Shown one piece after another: positions 1-7,247 of a stretch of 64,000 nucleotides of DNA. Every line of letters begins with the position of its first letter. Positions within the stretch are counted from its first letter, which is position 1. Source of the stretch: CAJCJE01 sp035948315. GTDB lineage: Bacteria > Actinomycetota > Actinomycetes > Mycobacteriales > Pseudonocardiaceae. Below the pieces are notes generated by a model. That model saw only the letters and a list, made by a program, of their open reading frames with translations. It searched no databases and was not told where the DNA came from. A program made the position numbers and the translations under genes. The stretch covers positions 124,001 through 188,000 of the forward strand of contig DASZJG010000073.1 of NCBI GenBank assembly GCA_035948315.1, written 5' to 3'.

Positions 1-965
1 TCCATCTTCTCCAGCGCGTCCGCGGTGTCCCGGATCTCCCGTTCGCCGGACAGGAACACCAGGACGTCGCCGGGGCCTTCGGCCGCGAGTTCCTCGACCG
101 CGTCGAGGATGCCCTGGGTCTGGTCGCGGTCGCGATTGGCCGGGCGGTCGTCGAGTTCGTCGTCCTCCAGCTCCTCGTCGTCGTCGACCAGCGGGCGATA
201 GCGCACCTCGACCGGATAGGTGCGGCCGGACACCTCGATGATCGGCGCGTCGCCGAAGTGCCGCGCGAACCGCTCCGGGTCGATGGTCGCCGAGGTGATG
301 ATCACCTTCAGGTCGGGCCTGCGCGGCAGCAGCTGCCTGAGGTAGCCGAGGATGAAGTCGATGTTGAGGCTGCGCTCGTGCGCCTCGTCGATGATCAGCG
401 TGTCGTAGCCGGACAGCAGCCGGTCGTGCTGGATCTCGGCCAGCAGGATCCCGTCGGTCATCAGCTTGACCAGCGTGTCCGAGCCGGACTGGTCGGTGAA
501 TCGGACCTTGTAGCCGACGACCTTGCCCAGTTCGCTGTGCAACTCCTCGGCGATCCGCTCGGCCACCGTTCGCGCGGCCAGCCTGCGCGGCTGGGTGTGG
601 CCGATCGCGCCGAGTACGCCCCGGCCCAGTTCCAGGCAGATCTTGGGCAGCTGGGTGGTTTTGCCCGATCCGGTCTCGCCTGCCACGATCACGACCTGGT
701 TGTCCCTGATCGCGGCCAGGATCTCTTCCTTGGCCTGGCTGACCGGCAGTTCGCCCGGATAGGTGATCGCCGGCACCGCCGCCCGGCGCTGCGCGACCCG
801 CTGCTCGCCGCCGTCGAGGTCGGCCGCGATCTGCGCGTAGATCGCCTCCCGGGCCGCCTCGTCACGGATCTTGCGGGCACCGTCCAGCCGCCTGCGCAGC
901 CTGCGCGCGTCGCGCGGCATGAGGCTGGGCAGGCGGGACTGCAGGTCAGCTAGCGTGGGATTCAC
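1..965 (-). CDS. hrpA: ATP-dependent RNA helicase HrpA (DEAH box), C-terminus beyond the window
   Basis: N-terminal 321 codons of a DEAH-box helicase; the rest lies beyond the left edge. Translation from the GTG at 965 shows a basic leader (residues 1-60), then motif I GETGSGKTT (96-104), the TQPRR motif (124-128), DEAH (193-196) and motif III SAT (225-227), followed by the start of the second RecA-like domain. Actinobacterial HrpA proteins are about 1300 residues, so roughly a quarter is visible. The family unwinds RNA or acts on stalled ribosomes and mRNA processing in the cytoplasm; that role is from family knowledge. An acidic, Asp/Glu-rich insertion near residues 263-273 is typical of actinobacterial copies. 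It is divergent from the MscS-like gene. The GTG start was chosen because the N-terminal Arg-rich segment matches the family; an internal ATG at residue 16 is the alternative. Confidence 0.93.
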   Translation of the reverse strand, partial: MNPTLADLQSRLPSLMPRDARRLRRRLDGARKIRDEAAREAIYAQIAADLDGGEQRVAQRRAAVPAITYPGELPVSQAKEEILAAIRDNQVVIVAGETGSGKTTQLPKICLELGRGVLGAIGHTQPRRLAARTVAERIAEELHSELGKVVGYKVRFTDQSGSDTLVKLMTDGILLAEIQHDRLLSGYDTLIIDEAHERSLNIDFILGYLRQLLPRRPDLKVIITSATIDPERFARHFGDAPIIEVSGRTYPVEVRYRPLVDDDEELEDDELDDRPANRDRDQTQGILDAVEELAAEGPGDVLVFLSGEREIRDTADALEKM

Positions 966-1105
966 TTCGATCCGATTCAACGTCGATCTGGAACGTGGCA
1001 TTCCGAACCATCTTCGCGCACCAGCGCGCGGCGGCAAACCGAGTTTCGACCGCGTTGTTACCTTGGTGCCGAACAGCCCCCGCCGAAGGAAGGACGCACG
1101 CTGGC

Positions 1106-1783
1106 ATGTCGGCGCAAGATCTCCCACACGCCGCACTGCACGAGGTCCGCGAGGCCATCCACCGACCGGATTTCCGGCGCACGGTGGTCTCCGGCATCCT
1201 CGCGCTGGCCGCACCGGGCGTGGTGTCGTTCCTGGGCGGCATCCACGCGACGTACAACGGCGAGCCCGCCGTCGGCGCGCGCATCGGATCGTACGTGTCG
1301 ATCTTCCTTTTACTGGTGTTCGGCCTGGTCGCGGTGCGCAGCGCCGCCAACGAGGTGGCCCGGCTGGTCCGCACCGGCGGCGGGCTGGCCGCGTCGGGCG
1401 TGCTGCGCCTGCTGATCACCCTGATCGGCTACATCGTCGTGCTCATGACCGTGGTCGGCCTGCTGGTTCCGTTGGGCGGCCTGGCGCTGCCGGTGTCGGT
1501 CACCGGTGTGGTCGTCGGCATCGCGGCCCAGCAGTCGCTGAGCAACTTCTTCGCCGGCATCGTGCTGCTGTTCTCCCGGCCGTTCTCGGTCGGCGACCGG
1601 GTCAGCATCTACTCGGGCGCGCTCGGCAAGAACGAGGGTGAGGTGACCGCGATCACGCTCACGTTCACCATGTTGGACACCGAGGACGGCCCGATATCGC
1701 TGCCCAACTCCGGCGTGCTCGCCGCAGCCACCGGTCGCCGCAACGGCAACGTCCAGCACGCCGAACCGCCAGTGGACGCATAA
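1106..1783 (+). CDS. Minimal MscS-family mechanosensitive channel
   Basis: A 225-residue membrane protein. Three hydrophobic segments lie near residues 25-45, 55-75 and 95-130. The last flows into GIAAQQSLSNFFAGIVLLF and then RPFSVGDRV, the pore helix (TM3) and beta-domain entry that define MscS. The beta domain ends with DGPISLPNSGVLAA, and the protein stops soon afterwards, so the cytoplasmic alpha/beta cage of classical MscS (286 residues in E. coli) is largely absent. The family opens under membrane tension to release solutes during hypo-osmotic shock. The ATG at 1106 is preceded by AAGGAAGGAC about eight bases upstream, which makes it better than the in-frame ATG at 995. It is divergent from hrpA, and no operon partner follows. 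Confidence 0.85.
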   Translation: MSAQDLPHAALHEVREAIHRPDFRRTVVSGILALAAPGVVSFLGGIHATYNGEPAVGARIGSYVSIFLLLVFGLVAVRSAANEVARLVRTGGGLAASGVLRLLITLIGYIVVLMTVVGLLVPLGGLALPVSVTGVVVGIAAQQSLSNFFAGIVLLFSRPFSVGDRVSIYSGALGKNEGEVTAITLTFTMLDTEDGPISLPNSGVLAAATGRRNGNVQHAEPPVDA

Positions 1784-2007
1784 TCGATCACCTGATCGAT
1801 CGGTCGCCGGTGGCCGCCGCACCAAGGACACCACGGGCGAACAAATCGTTGCCATGATCACCGGCGTTGACGCGGAAAAGGCGGCCTCCTGAGCAGGAAA
1901 ATAGTTGCCTGAAGATAACAAAATAACCACGGACCTGGCTGTTTGGTAACTGACCTTCGAACAACCCCGATGGACCGGACGATGCCTCGTGCAAGGAGGT
2001 CCGTCCT
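1784..2007. other. Intergenic region upstream of the DUF4041/GIY-YIG gene
   Basis: No coding sequence is supported here. The first part holds overlapping CGATC repeats (ATCGATCACCTGATCGATCG, about 1783-1802) that can pair as a short inverted repeat just after the MscS stop. The middle is locally AT-rich (about 1895-1930), a plausible promoter zone. The last bases are the strong ribosome binding site AAGGAGG at 1993-1999. Confidence 0.4.
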
Positions 2008-3627
2008 GTGGCCCACAGATTCAACCCACCGCCGAACTGGCCACCGCTTCCCGCAGGATGGACTCCCAAACCGGACTGGCGGCCGCCAGCTGACTGGCCG
2101 CCCCTGCCGCCGTCATGGCAGCTCTGGATTCTGGACGAGCCGGCGCAAGCCGCTGCTCCGCCGCAACCGCCCGGCAACGGACACGGGTCGATGTTCGGTG
2201 CGCGAAAACGAGCACAGCAGGCCGAAACACAACTCCAGACACTGACCACGGAAAACGACACACTTCGCCAGTCACTACAGGACGTAACAAATCGGAACAA
2301 CGGTCTGTTGGGCCAGTTGCAGAAGTTGGCCGCGCAAGTTGCCGAACTGCGCGGCAAGGATGCGGTCGCGATGGACCAGGAGATCCGAAACACCCGCACC
2401 TACCTGACTCAGCTGACCGATCAGTACAAGGCCGAGCAGGCGGCGATCGGTCGCCAACGATCGGCAGCATCCGATCAGCTCGATGGCATCAAGCAGCAGT
2501 ACGAACAAGTCAAGGCCGAACTGGTCATGGCGCGTCAGATGATCGTCGAAACCAACGAGATCGCGCTGCTGCAGGAAGCCGGCATCTACGAGTTCCAACA
2601 TCGGCTCGCCGATTCGGTCGCATACAAAGGCGCCCTGGAAAGCCTTCGCGCTGAGATCAAGGTGTGCGCCAAGAACAAGGGTGCGATCGATGCGGCGACC
2701 GACTGGACCGTCAACCAATCCCGACAACAAGGCGAACGGATGGTCAGTGAGATCTCCAAGCTGATGCTGCGCGCCTACAACGCCGATGCGGATGACTGCG
2801 TGCGGACCATGCGCCCGCATCGGCTCACTACCTCGATCGATCGGCTGACCAAGAGCAGAGAAGTCATATCGCGCCTCGGCAAGACCATGCACATCAATGT
2901 GACGAGTCGCTACCACTCGCTACGACTCAAGGAGTTGTCGCTGACCGCTGACTATCTCGCGATGGTCGAGGAAGAGAAAGAACGGGTCAAGGCCGAACGC
3001 GAGCGTCAGCGGGATGAGAAGCAGGCGCGCTTGGAATTCGAACGCGAAAAGGCTCGCCTGACGAAAGAGATGTCGCACTGGCAGAACGCCCGCGACAAGT
3101 GGCTTGCCTCCGGAGACCCAGCGAAGCTGGCGGAGGCCGAGGAGAAACTCGACGAAATCGGTGAGGCGATCAAGGGAGTCGAGGAGCGAGCGGCCAACAT
3201 CAGAACAGGTTGGGTCTACATCATCTCCAATGTCGGTTCGTTCGGCCGAGATGTCGTCAAGATCGGTCTGACTCGGCGCCTGGATCCGATGGAGCGCGTT
3301 CGCGAACTCGGTGACGCCTCGGTGCCGTTCAGGTTCGACGTGCATGCCCTGATCTTCGACGCCGATGCGGTGACTTTGGAGACCACTCTCCACCACCGCT
3401 TGACCGAGCGTCGCGTCAACAGGGTGAACCTCCGACGCGAGTTTTTCTACGCCAGCCCGGCTGATGTGTTGGAACTGCTGAAGGACCTCGGGACCGTGAG
3501 CAATGTGGTCAATTACAGCCAGGAGCCCGAGGCCCTGGAGTGGCGAACCAGCCAGCGCCTGTCCGGCGAGACCGTGAGTGCGTCGGTCAGCGACGCAGAA
3601 CCGGCTTGGTCGGCTCAAGCCTCCTGA
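2008..3627 (+). CDS. DUF4041 coiled-coil protein with C-terminal GIY-YIG (T5orf172-type) domain
   Basis: A 539-residue protein in four parts. Residues 1-45 are a Pro/Trp-rich segment with repeats of the PPNWPPLPAGW kind. Residues 65-115 and about 310-380 are charged coiled coils. The central part (about 120-320) matches the DUF4041 region I know from actinobacterial and phage-associated proteins. The C-terminal part (from about 400) begins GWVYIISN, continues VVKIGLTRR and ends LRREFFYA, the T5orf172/MUG113 branch of the GIY-YIG nuclease superfamily. The start is the GTG at 2008, eight bases after AAGGAGG. Function is not established; family members are scattered in phages and defence-rich regions, so a DNA-processing or anti-phage role is only a guess. 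It stands alone, 38 bases ahead of the methyltransferase gene. Confidence 0.8.
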   Translation: MAHRFNPPPNWPPLPAGWTPKPDWRPPADWPPLPPSWQLWILDEPAQAAAPPQPPGNGHGSMFGARKRAQQAETQLQTLTTENDTLRQSLQDVTNRNNGLLGQLQKLAAQVAELRGKDAVAMDQEIRNTRTYLTQLTDQYKAEQAAIGRQRSAASDQLDGIKQQYEQVKAELVMARQMIVETNEIALLQEAGIYEFQHRLADSVAYKGALESLRAEIKVCAKNKGAIDAATDWTVNQSRQQGERMVSEISKLMLRAYNADADDCVRTMRPHRLTTSIDRLTKSREVISRLGKTMHINVTSRYHSLRLKELSLTADYLAMVEEEKERVKAERERQRDEKQARLEFEREKARLTKEMSHWQNARDKWLASGDPAKLAEAEEKLDEIGEAIKGVEERAANIRTGWVYIISNVGSFGRDVVKIGLTRRLDPMERVRELGDASVPFRFDVHALIFDADAVTLETTLHHRLTERRVNRVNLRREFFYASPADVLELLKDLGTVSNVVNYSQEPEALEWRTSQRLSGETVSASVSDAEPAWSAQAS

Positions 3628-3665
3628 AAATCCCTGCGACTCGCGTACCGGCCTAGTTTGGCCGG

Positions 3666-4655
3666 ATGAACCGACCTTCGATCATGGCCATGGCCAGTCT
3701 CGCGACCCCGATGGCGATCCGTGTCGCCGCGACGCTCGATCTGGTCGAGCACGCGGGTGCGGGAGCGACGGCGGCGGAACTCGCCGCGAGGACTTCGACG
3801 GTGCCGGCCGCGCTGCGCTGCCTGCTCGACCATCTGGTCGAGGTCGACGTGTTCGAACTCGACGCGCGGAGCGGTCGCTATCGGCCGACCGAGCTGGGCG
3901 GGCAGCTGCGCGCGGACGCGCCGGAGGGGTTCAAGATCCTGCTGGACATCAACTGCGCGGGCGGGCGCGCGGAACTGGCGTTCGTCGAGTTGCTCGACAC
4001 GATCAGCACCGGCGCGCCGGCCTATCCCCGGCGGTACGGGCGCGATTTCTGGGCAGACCTGGACGCCGAGCCGCGGCTTCGGCGTTCGTTCGACGCGCAG
4101 ATGAGTTGGCGGTTCCAGGTGCAGGCGCCGCAGATCGCGCAACGTTTCGACTGGAGCCGGTTTCCCGAGATCCTCGATGTCGGTGGCGGCGACGGGAATC
4201 TGCTCACCGAGATCCTGCGCGCCCATCCCACCGTGCGCGGACGCGTCCTGGATCTGGCGCCGTCGGCGCAGGCCGCTGCCGAGCGGTTCGCGGCGGCCGG
4301 ACTGGCCGATCGGGCCGGCATCGTGCCGCAGAGCTTCTTCGAGCCGCTGCCGGCCGGGGCCGACGTCTACCTCCTGTCGGACATCCTGCACGACTGGGAC
4401 GACGAGCACGCGCGCGCGATCCTCGCCGGCTGCGCGCGAGCCGCGGCGCCGAACGGGACCGTGGTCGTCAGCGAGCCGGTGCGCGGACAGGGCGCCGGCA
4501 CGGCGATCGACCTGTTCATGCTGATGTGCTTCGCGGGTCGCGAACGGACGGTCGACGAACTGGCCACGCTGGGCGCCGACTGCGGACTCGTGCTGCGCGC
4601 GTCCGGCCCGATCTCGGATGGCCGCACGGCACTGGAGTTCACGCCCGCTCGGTGA
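3666..4655 (+). CDS. SAM-dependent O-methyltransferase (plant COMT-like, acetylserotonin type)
   Basis: A 329-residue enzyme of the small-molecule O-methyltransferase family. An N-terminal winged-helix dimerisation domain (residues 1-95) precedes the Rossmann-like catalytic domain. Motif I is DVGGGDGNLL (about 173-182), and LSDILHDWDD (about 238-247) carries the His of the HDW motif that acts as catalytic base in this family. A FAGRERT motif near the C-terminus is also typical. Such enzymes methylate hydroxyl groups on aromatic or polyketide substrates, but nothing nearby forms a biosynthetic cluster, so the substrate is unknown. The gene is convergent with the TetR gene, and their 3' ends overlap by 17 bases. 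The next gene on the same strand is the NmrA-type oxidoreductase, beyond the TetR gene. Confidence 0.85.
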   Translation: MNRPSIMAMASLATPMAIRVAATLDLVEHAGAGATAAELAARTSTVPAALRCLLDHLVEVDVFELDARSGRYRPTELGGQLRADAPEGFKILLDINCAGGRAELAFVELLDTISTGAPAYPRRYGRDFWADLDAEPRLRRSFDAQMSWRFQVQAPQIAQRFDWSRFPEILDVGGGDGNLLTEILRAHPTVRGRVLDLAPSAQAAAERFAAAGLADRAGIVPQSFFEPLPAGADVYLLSDILHDWDDEHARAILAGCARAAAPNGTVVVSEPVRGQGAGTAIDLFMLMCFAGRERTVDELATLGADCGLVLRASGPISDGRTALEFTPAR

Positions 4656-5238
4656 TGTCCAGGGCGAGGGTGTCGACCAGCGACTCGGCGAAGCGCCGGT
4701 CAGCCTGTTCGTCGTCGGGGCGCTCGGCGAAGAAGCCGAGGAAGGCGTGCTGGAAGCAGCCACCGATCAGCAGCGTTGCCGCGGCGCGCGGGTCGGCGCC
4801 CGCGCGGACCCGGCCGAGGCGCTGTTCGGCGGCGAGGTAGTCGGCGAGCGCCTGGTTGACGCGCGCGGGGCCGGTTCCGGTGTCGCGCAGCGCCTTGGTG
4901 TGCGCGGTCAGCAGGTTCGGCTCCGAGAAGACCGAGGCGGCCATCGGGAAGTTGTGCCGGTAGAAGGCGATCGCGGCCAGCGCGATGTCGGCGAGCGTCT
5001 CCCGCAGCGGCGTCTGTCCGATGCGCCGGCTCAGGCCGCCGAGCAGGGTGCCGAGCGTGTTGGGCGCGCGTTCGTTGAGCACGGCGACGAACAGGTCGGT
5101 CTTGTCCCGGAAGTGCTTGTACAGGGCGGCCTCGGAGAAGCCGGCCTCCTTGGCGATCTGCTTGGTGGTCGCGTGGGCCAGCCCCTGGGTGCGCATCACG
5201 TGCGCGGCCGCGTCGAGCATCCGGTCACGTGTGCTCAT
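4639..5238 (-). CDS. TetR/AcrR-family transcriptional repressor
   Basis: A 199-residue regulator. The N-terminal helix-turn-helix spans residues 5-50: TTKQIAKEAGFSEAALYKHF is the recognition region characteristic of TetR proteins. The C-terminal ligand domain is not diagnostic. The ATG at 5238 is chosen because it leaves the usual short leader before the first helix; AAGGAG stands just upstream on the coding strand. It is divergent from the NmrA-type oxidoreductase, and the gap holds a perfect long inverted repeat (5256-5304), so autoregulation plus repression of that oxidoreductase is the simplest reading. The inducer is unknown. Confidence 0.9.
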   Translation of the reverse strand: MSTRDRMLDAAAHVMRTQGLAHATTKQIAKEAGFSEAALYKHFRDKTDLFVAVLNERAPNTLGTLLGGLSRRIGQTPLRETLADIALAAIAFYRHNFPMAASVFSEPNLLTAHTKALRDTGTGPARVNQALADYLAAEQRLGRVRAGADPRAAATLLIGGCFQHAFLGFFAERPDDEQADRRFAESLVDTLALDITERA

Positions 5239-5255
5239 CGTCCACTCCTTGACAA

Positions 5256-5304
5256 GTTGGTGAGTGCTCACTGACACTAGCATGGTTAGTGAGCACTCAC
5301 CAAC
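5256..5304. promoter_or_regulatory. Duplicated palindromic operator of the TetR repressor
   Basis: Perfect 17-base inverted repeat: GTTGGTGAGTGCTCACT (5256-5272) and its exact reverse complement AGTGAGCACTCACCAAC (5288-5304), separated by 15 bases. Each arm contains its own near-palindrome, GTGAG-N2-CTCAC, so two repressor dimers could bind side by side. The element fills the gap between the divergent TetR and oxidoreductase starts. That it is the TetR operator is inferred from position and symmetry. Confidence 0.8.
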
Positions 5305-5315
5305 CAGGAGTCGAC

Positions 5316-5945
5316 GTGAAGATTGTCCTGTTCGGCGCGACCGGCCGCACCGGCCGACAGTTCCTGGCCCAGGCACTCCAGGCCGGGCACGAGGTCACGG
5401 CCATCGTCCGCGATCCGACGAGCCTGCCCGAGCACGCGCATCTGTCCGTCGTCGTCGCCGATGTGATGGATCCGGAGGCGATCGGCGCACACATCGCGGG
5501 CCAGGACGCGGTGGTGAACACGATCGGGCCGCGCCAACCGACCAAACCCACCACCGTGCAGACGGACAGCACCGCGAGCATCATCGGCGCGATGCACAAC
5601 GGCGGGACGAGGCGACTCGTCGTGGTAAGCAACAGCGGCATCCTGCACACCGGCGACGGGCCGATCACCCGCTACCTCGCCAAACCGATCCTGCGCAGGG
5701 TGTTCCAGCACACCTGGGGCGACATGCGCCGGATGGAAGCCCTCGTGCGCGCCAGCGACCTGGACTGGACGATCCTGCGCCCGCCGATGCTGACCGAGGG
5801 CAGGCGCACCGGCGCCTACCGAACCGCCGAGGAGCACGCGGTGCGCGGCGGCGTCCGGCTCTCCCGCGCCGATCTGGCCGACGGCATCCTGCGCGCGCTG
5901 GCCGATCCGGCGTTCATCGGTGCGGCCATCGCGCTTGCCAACTGA
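5316..5945 (+). CDS. NmrA/atypical SDR-family NAD(P)-binding oxidoreductase
   Basis: A 209-residue protein beginning MKIVLFGATGRTGRQFL; GATGRTG is the glycine-rich NAD(P)-binding loop of the NmrA/BLVRB-like atypical short-chain dehydrogenase group. A second conserved stretch, LRPPMLTEG, lies near residue 160. No classical YxxxK catalytic pair is obvious, as is common in this branch, so the activity could be redox sensing or a flavin-reductase-like reaction. The GTG at 5316, six bases after AGGAG, is preferred over the GTG at 5289, which lies inside the operator. The gene is controlled, by inference, by the divergent TetR. Its stop codon lies inside a 9-base tandem repeat. Confidence 0.85.
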   Translation: MKIVLFGATGRTGRQFLAQALQAGHEVTAIVRDPTSLPEHAHLSVVVADVMDPEAIGAHIAGQDAVVNTIGPRQPTKPTTVQTDSTASIIGAMHNGGTRRLVVVSNSGILHTGDGPITRYLAKPILRRVFQHTWGDMRRMEALVRASDLDWTILRPPMLTEGRRTGAYRTAEEHAVRGGVRLSRADLADGILRALADPAFIGAAIALAN

Positions 5946-5990
5946 GCCAACTGAGCCAACTGAGCCAACTGAGCCAACCGAGCCAACTCC
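5937..5990. repeat. Nine-base tandem repeat across the oxidoreductase stop codon
   Basis: Six consecutive copies of a 9-base unit. Four are exact GCCAACTGA (5937-5972), one is GCCAACCGA and the last is GCCAACTCC. The first copy encodes the last two residues plus the TGA stop of the oxidoreductase. Since the period is a multiple of three, every exact copy repeats an in-frame TGA. Looks like replication-slippage expansion. Confidence 0.95.
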
Positions 5991-6070
5991 TCGGCGACCC
6001 GAACGCGACCCGAGCGCGGCCGACCGCGGCCGCGCGGCGATGCGCGGCGCGGTCGGCCTCACCGATCCGA

Positions 6071-6295
6071 CTACGTCCGGTACCGGAACAGGATCCGGCC
6101 CCGGTTGAGGTCGTAGGAACTCAACTCGACGAGCACACGGTCGTACGGCACGATCTTGATGTAGTTCTTCCTGATCTTCCCGCTGATGTGCGCGAGCACC
6201 TTGTGCCCGTTCTCCAGCTCAACGGTGAACATGGCGTCGCGCAGGCACTCGATGACGGTGCCCTCGACCTGGATGCCGTCCGCTTTGCCCACCAT
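6071..6295 (-). CDS. infA: Translation initiation factor IF-1 paralogue
   Basis: A 74-residue S1/OB-fold protein. AMFTVELENGHKVLAHISGK is the IF-1 signature, and RNYIKIVPYDRV-like spacing followed by GRILFRYR completes the fold. The canonical infA of actinobacteria sits next to rpmJ and rpsM in the ribosomal protein cluster; this copy does not, so it is read as a second, diverged paralogue. IF-1 binds the 30S A site with IF-2 and IF-3 during initiation. Its ATG overlaps the TGA of the upstream GNAT gene by one base (TGATG), so it is translationally coupled to it and shares its leader-peptide promoter. This suggests conditional supply of IF-1, for instance under ribosome-targeting stress; that is inference. 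Confidence 0.9.
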   Translation of the reverse strand: MVGKADGIQVEGTVIECLRDAMFTVELENGHKVLAHISGKIRKNYIKIVPYDRVLVELSSYDLNRGRILFRYRT

Positions 6296-7047
6296 CAGCG
6301 CAACACCAGTTCCAGGTTGCTGCTCGCCCGCCGCGCGCCGACGCCCTCGAACAGCGCGGTCGCCGCTTCGTTGGCCTCGTGCACGTCGGCCGACGCGGTC
6401 TCGGTTCCCTTGTCGTGCAATGAATCCAGCGCACTGGTCAGCAGCGCCTTGCCGATGCCGCGACGCTGGTGTTCGGCGCGGACCGCGATCAGGCCGATCC
6501 GCGCGATGCGCAGCCGGCCGGTCACTCGGACCAGCGCCACATAGCGGCCGTCCCGCACGGCGACCGAGTACTTCGACGGGTCGACGATGGTGTCCCCGGC
6601 GGGGCGGGGCAGTACCTCGGCGGGCATCGCGTGCCAGCCGATGCCTGTCTCGACCTCCGCGCGGATCGCGCGATCCAGTTCGCGCAGCCGGCCCTCGTCC
6701 GCCGCGCCGACCGGCACGATCGTCACGCCGGCAGGCGGTGTCACGACCTTGACGTCGGTGGGCACGGCGTACTCCCATTCGCGGCGCCGGGTGGTGAAAC
6801 CGGCCTGCCGCCAATGCGCGGCGAGGTCGCGGTCCGCCTCGTCGACGACGGTGTAGAGGGGGGTGGGCAGGTCGGCCAGCATCGTGCCGGCGATCCGGTC
6901 GAAAACCACCCGGTGCCAGGAGTCGATGCTGAGGAAGATCCGCCCATCGGGCCGGGGTGAGGCTTCGCCTCGGCCGACCACCCGGTCGTCCTCCAGAGCG
7001 TGCCAATGCCGCTCCGCGACGCGGGTGATGACGATCTCAGGTTCCAT
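6295..7047 (-). CDS. GNAT-family N-acetyltransferase
   Basis: A 250-residue protein. The C-terminal half carries a GNAT core: IGLIAVRAEHQRRGIGKALL is motif A, with the acetyl-CoA loop QRRGIG, followed by a DVHEANEAA helix and a C-terminal strand. The N-terminal 90 residues have no family I can name and may bind the substrate. The ATG at 7047 has GAAAGG upstream. A longer reading to 7131 is possible but would overlap a short leader ORF in another frame. The acceptor is unknown; antibiotic, polyamine or protein acetylation are all possible. It is the first large gene of the leader peptide / GNAT / IF-1 operon. Confidence 0.85.
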   Translation of the reverse strand: MEPEIVITRVAERHWHALEDDRVVGRGEASPRPDGRIFLSIDSWHRVVFDRIAGTMLADLPTPLYTVVDEADRDLAAHWRQAGFTTRRREWEYAVPTDVKVVTPPAGVTIVPVGAADEGRLRELDRAIRAEVETGIGWHAMPAEVLPRPAGDTIVDPSKYSVAVRDGRYVALVRVTGRLRIARIGLIAVRAEHQRRGIGKALLTSALDSLHDKGTETASADVHEANEAATALFEGVGARRASSNLELVLR

Positions 7048-7059
7048 GGTGTTGCCTTT

Positions 7060-7081
7060 CGGGAGTGCGTTGGCGCTCCCG
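7060..7081 (-). promoter_or_regulatory. Hairpin masking the approach to the GNAT ribosome binding site
   Basis: Six-base perfect stem (CGGGAG / CTCCCG) with two further GC pairs after one mismatch, lying between the leader ORF stop (7089) and the GAAAGG ribosome binding site of the GNAT gene. A ribosome held on the leader would cover the upstream side and could change this fold. That role is inferred from position only. Confidence 0.45.
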
Positions 7082-7088
7082 GCGACAC

Positions 7089-7148
7089 CTATGCCAATCG
7101 CCCAGCCGCGACGACGATGGGGAGCACCCACCTGCGTACAACGTTCAT
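7089..7148 (-). CDS. Putative 19-residue leader peptide ahead of the GNAT/IF-1 operon
   Basis: A short ORF encoding MNVVRRWVLPIVVAAGRLA, ending in TAG 41 bases before the GNAT start. It is preceded by an unusually strong ribosome binding site, GAGGAGGTGAG, five bases from its ATG, much better than the site of the main gene. A hairpin separates its stop from the GNAT ribosome binding site. The peptide is basic then hydrophobic, but too short to be a secreted protein. The arrangement is that of attenuated, drug-inducible resistance genes. No peptide data exist here, so translation is inferred from the ribosome binding site. Confidence 0.6.
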   Translation of the reverse strand: MNVVRRWVLPIVVAAGRLA

Positions 7149-7187
7149 GGGTCTCACCTCCTCGCGTGCGGTCACGGCAGGAGGCAC

Positions 7188-7215
7188 GTTATCAGCCGCG
7201 TGATCCCGTGCCCAA
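7188..7215 (-). promoter_or_regulatory. Candidate promoter of the leader / GNAT / IF-1 operon
   Basis: On the coding strand TTGGGC (7215-7210) is followed after 16 bases by GATAAC (7193-7188), about 40 bases before the leader ORF. The run AAAATGA abuts the -35 box, which resembles the AT-rich patch required at WhiB7-dependent promoters. The WhiB7 reading is speculative. Confidence 0.4.
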
Positions 7216-7247
7216 TCATTTTCGCCGATGAGTTGCCCCCGCCGGGT

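Noticed and set aside
6071..7006. 311-residue frame running through GNAT into IF-1
   Set aside because: Only its last 74 residues are real (IF-1); the first part is GNAT read in the wrong frame.
3666..7047. Possible natural-product cluster around the O-methyltransferase
   Set aside because: No synthase, peptide precursor, P450 or exporter is linked; the TetR pairs with the NmrA-type gene.
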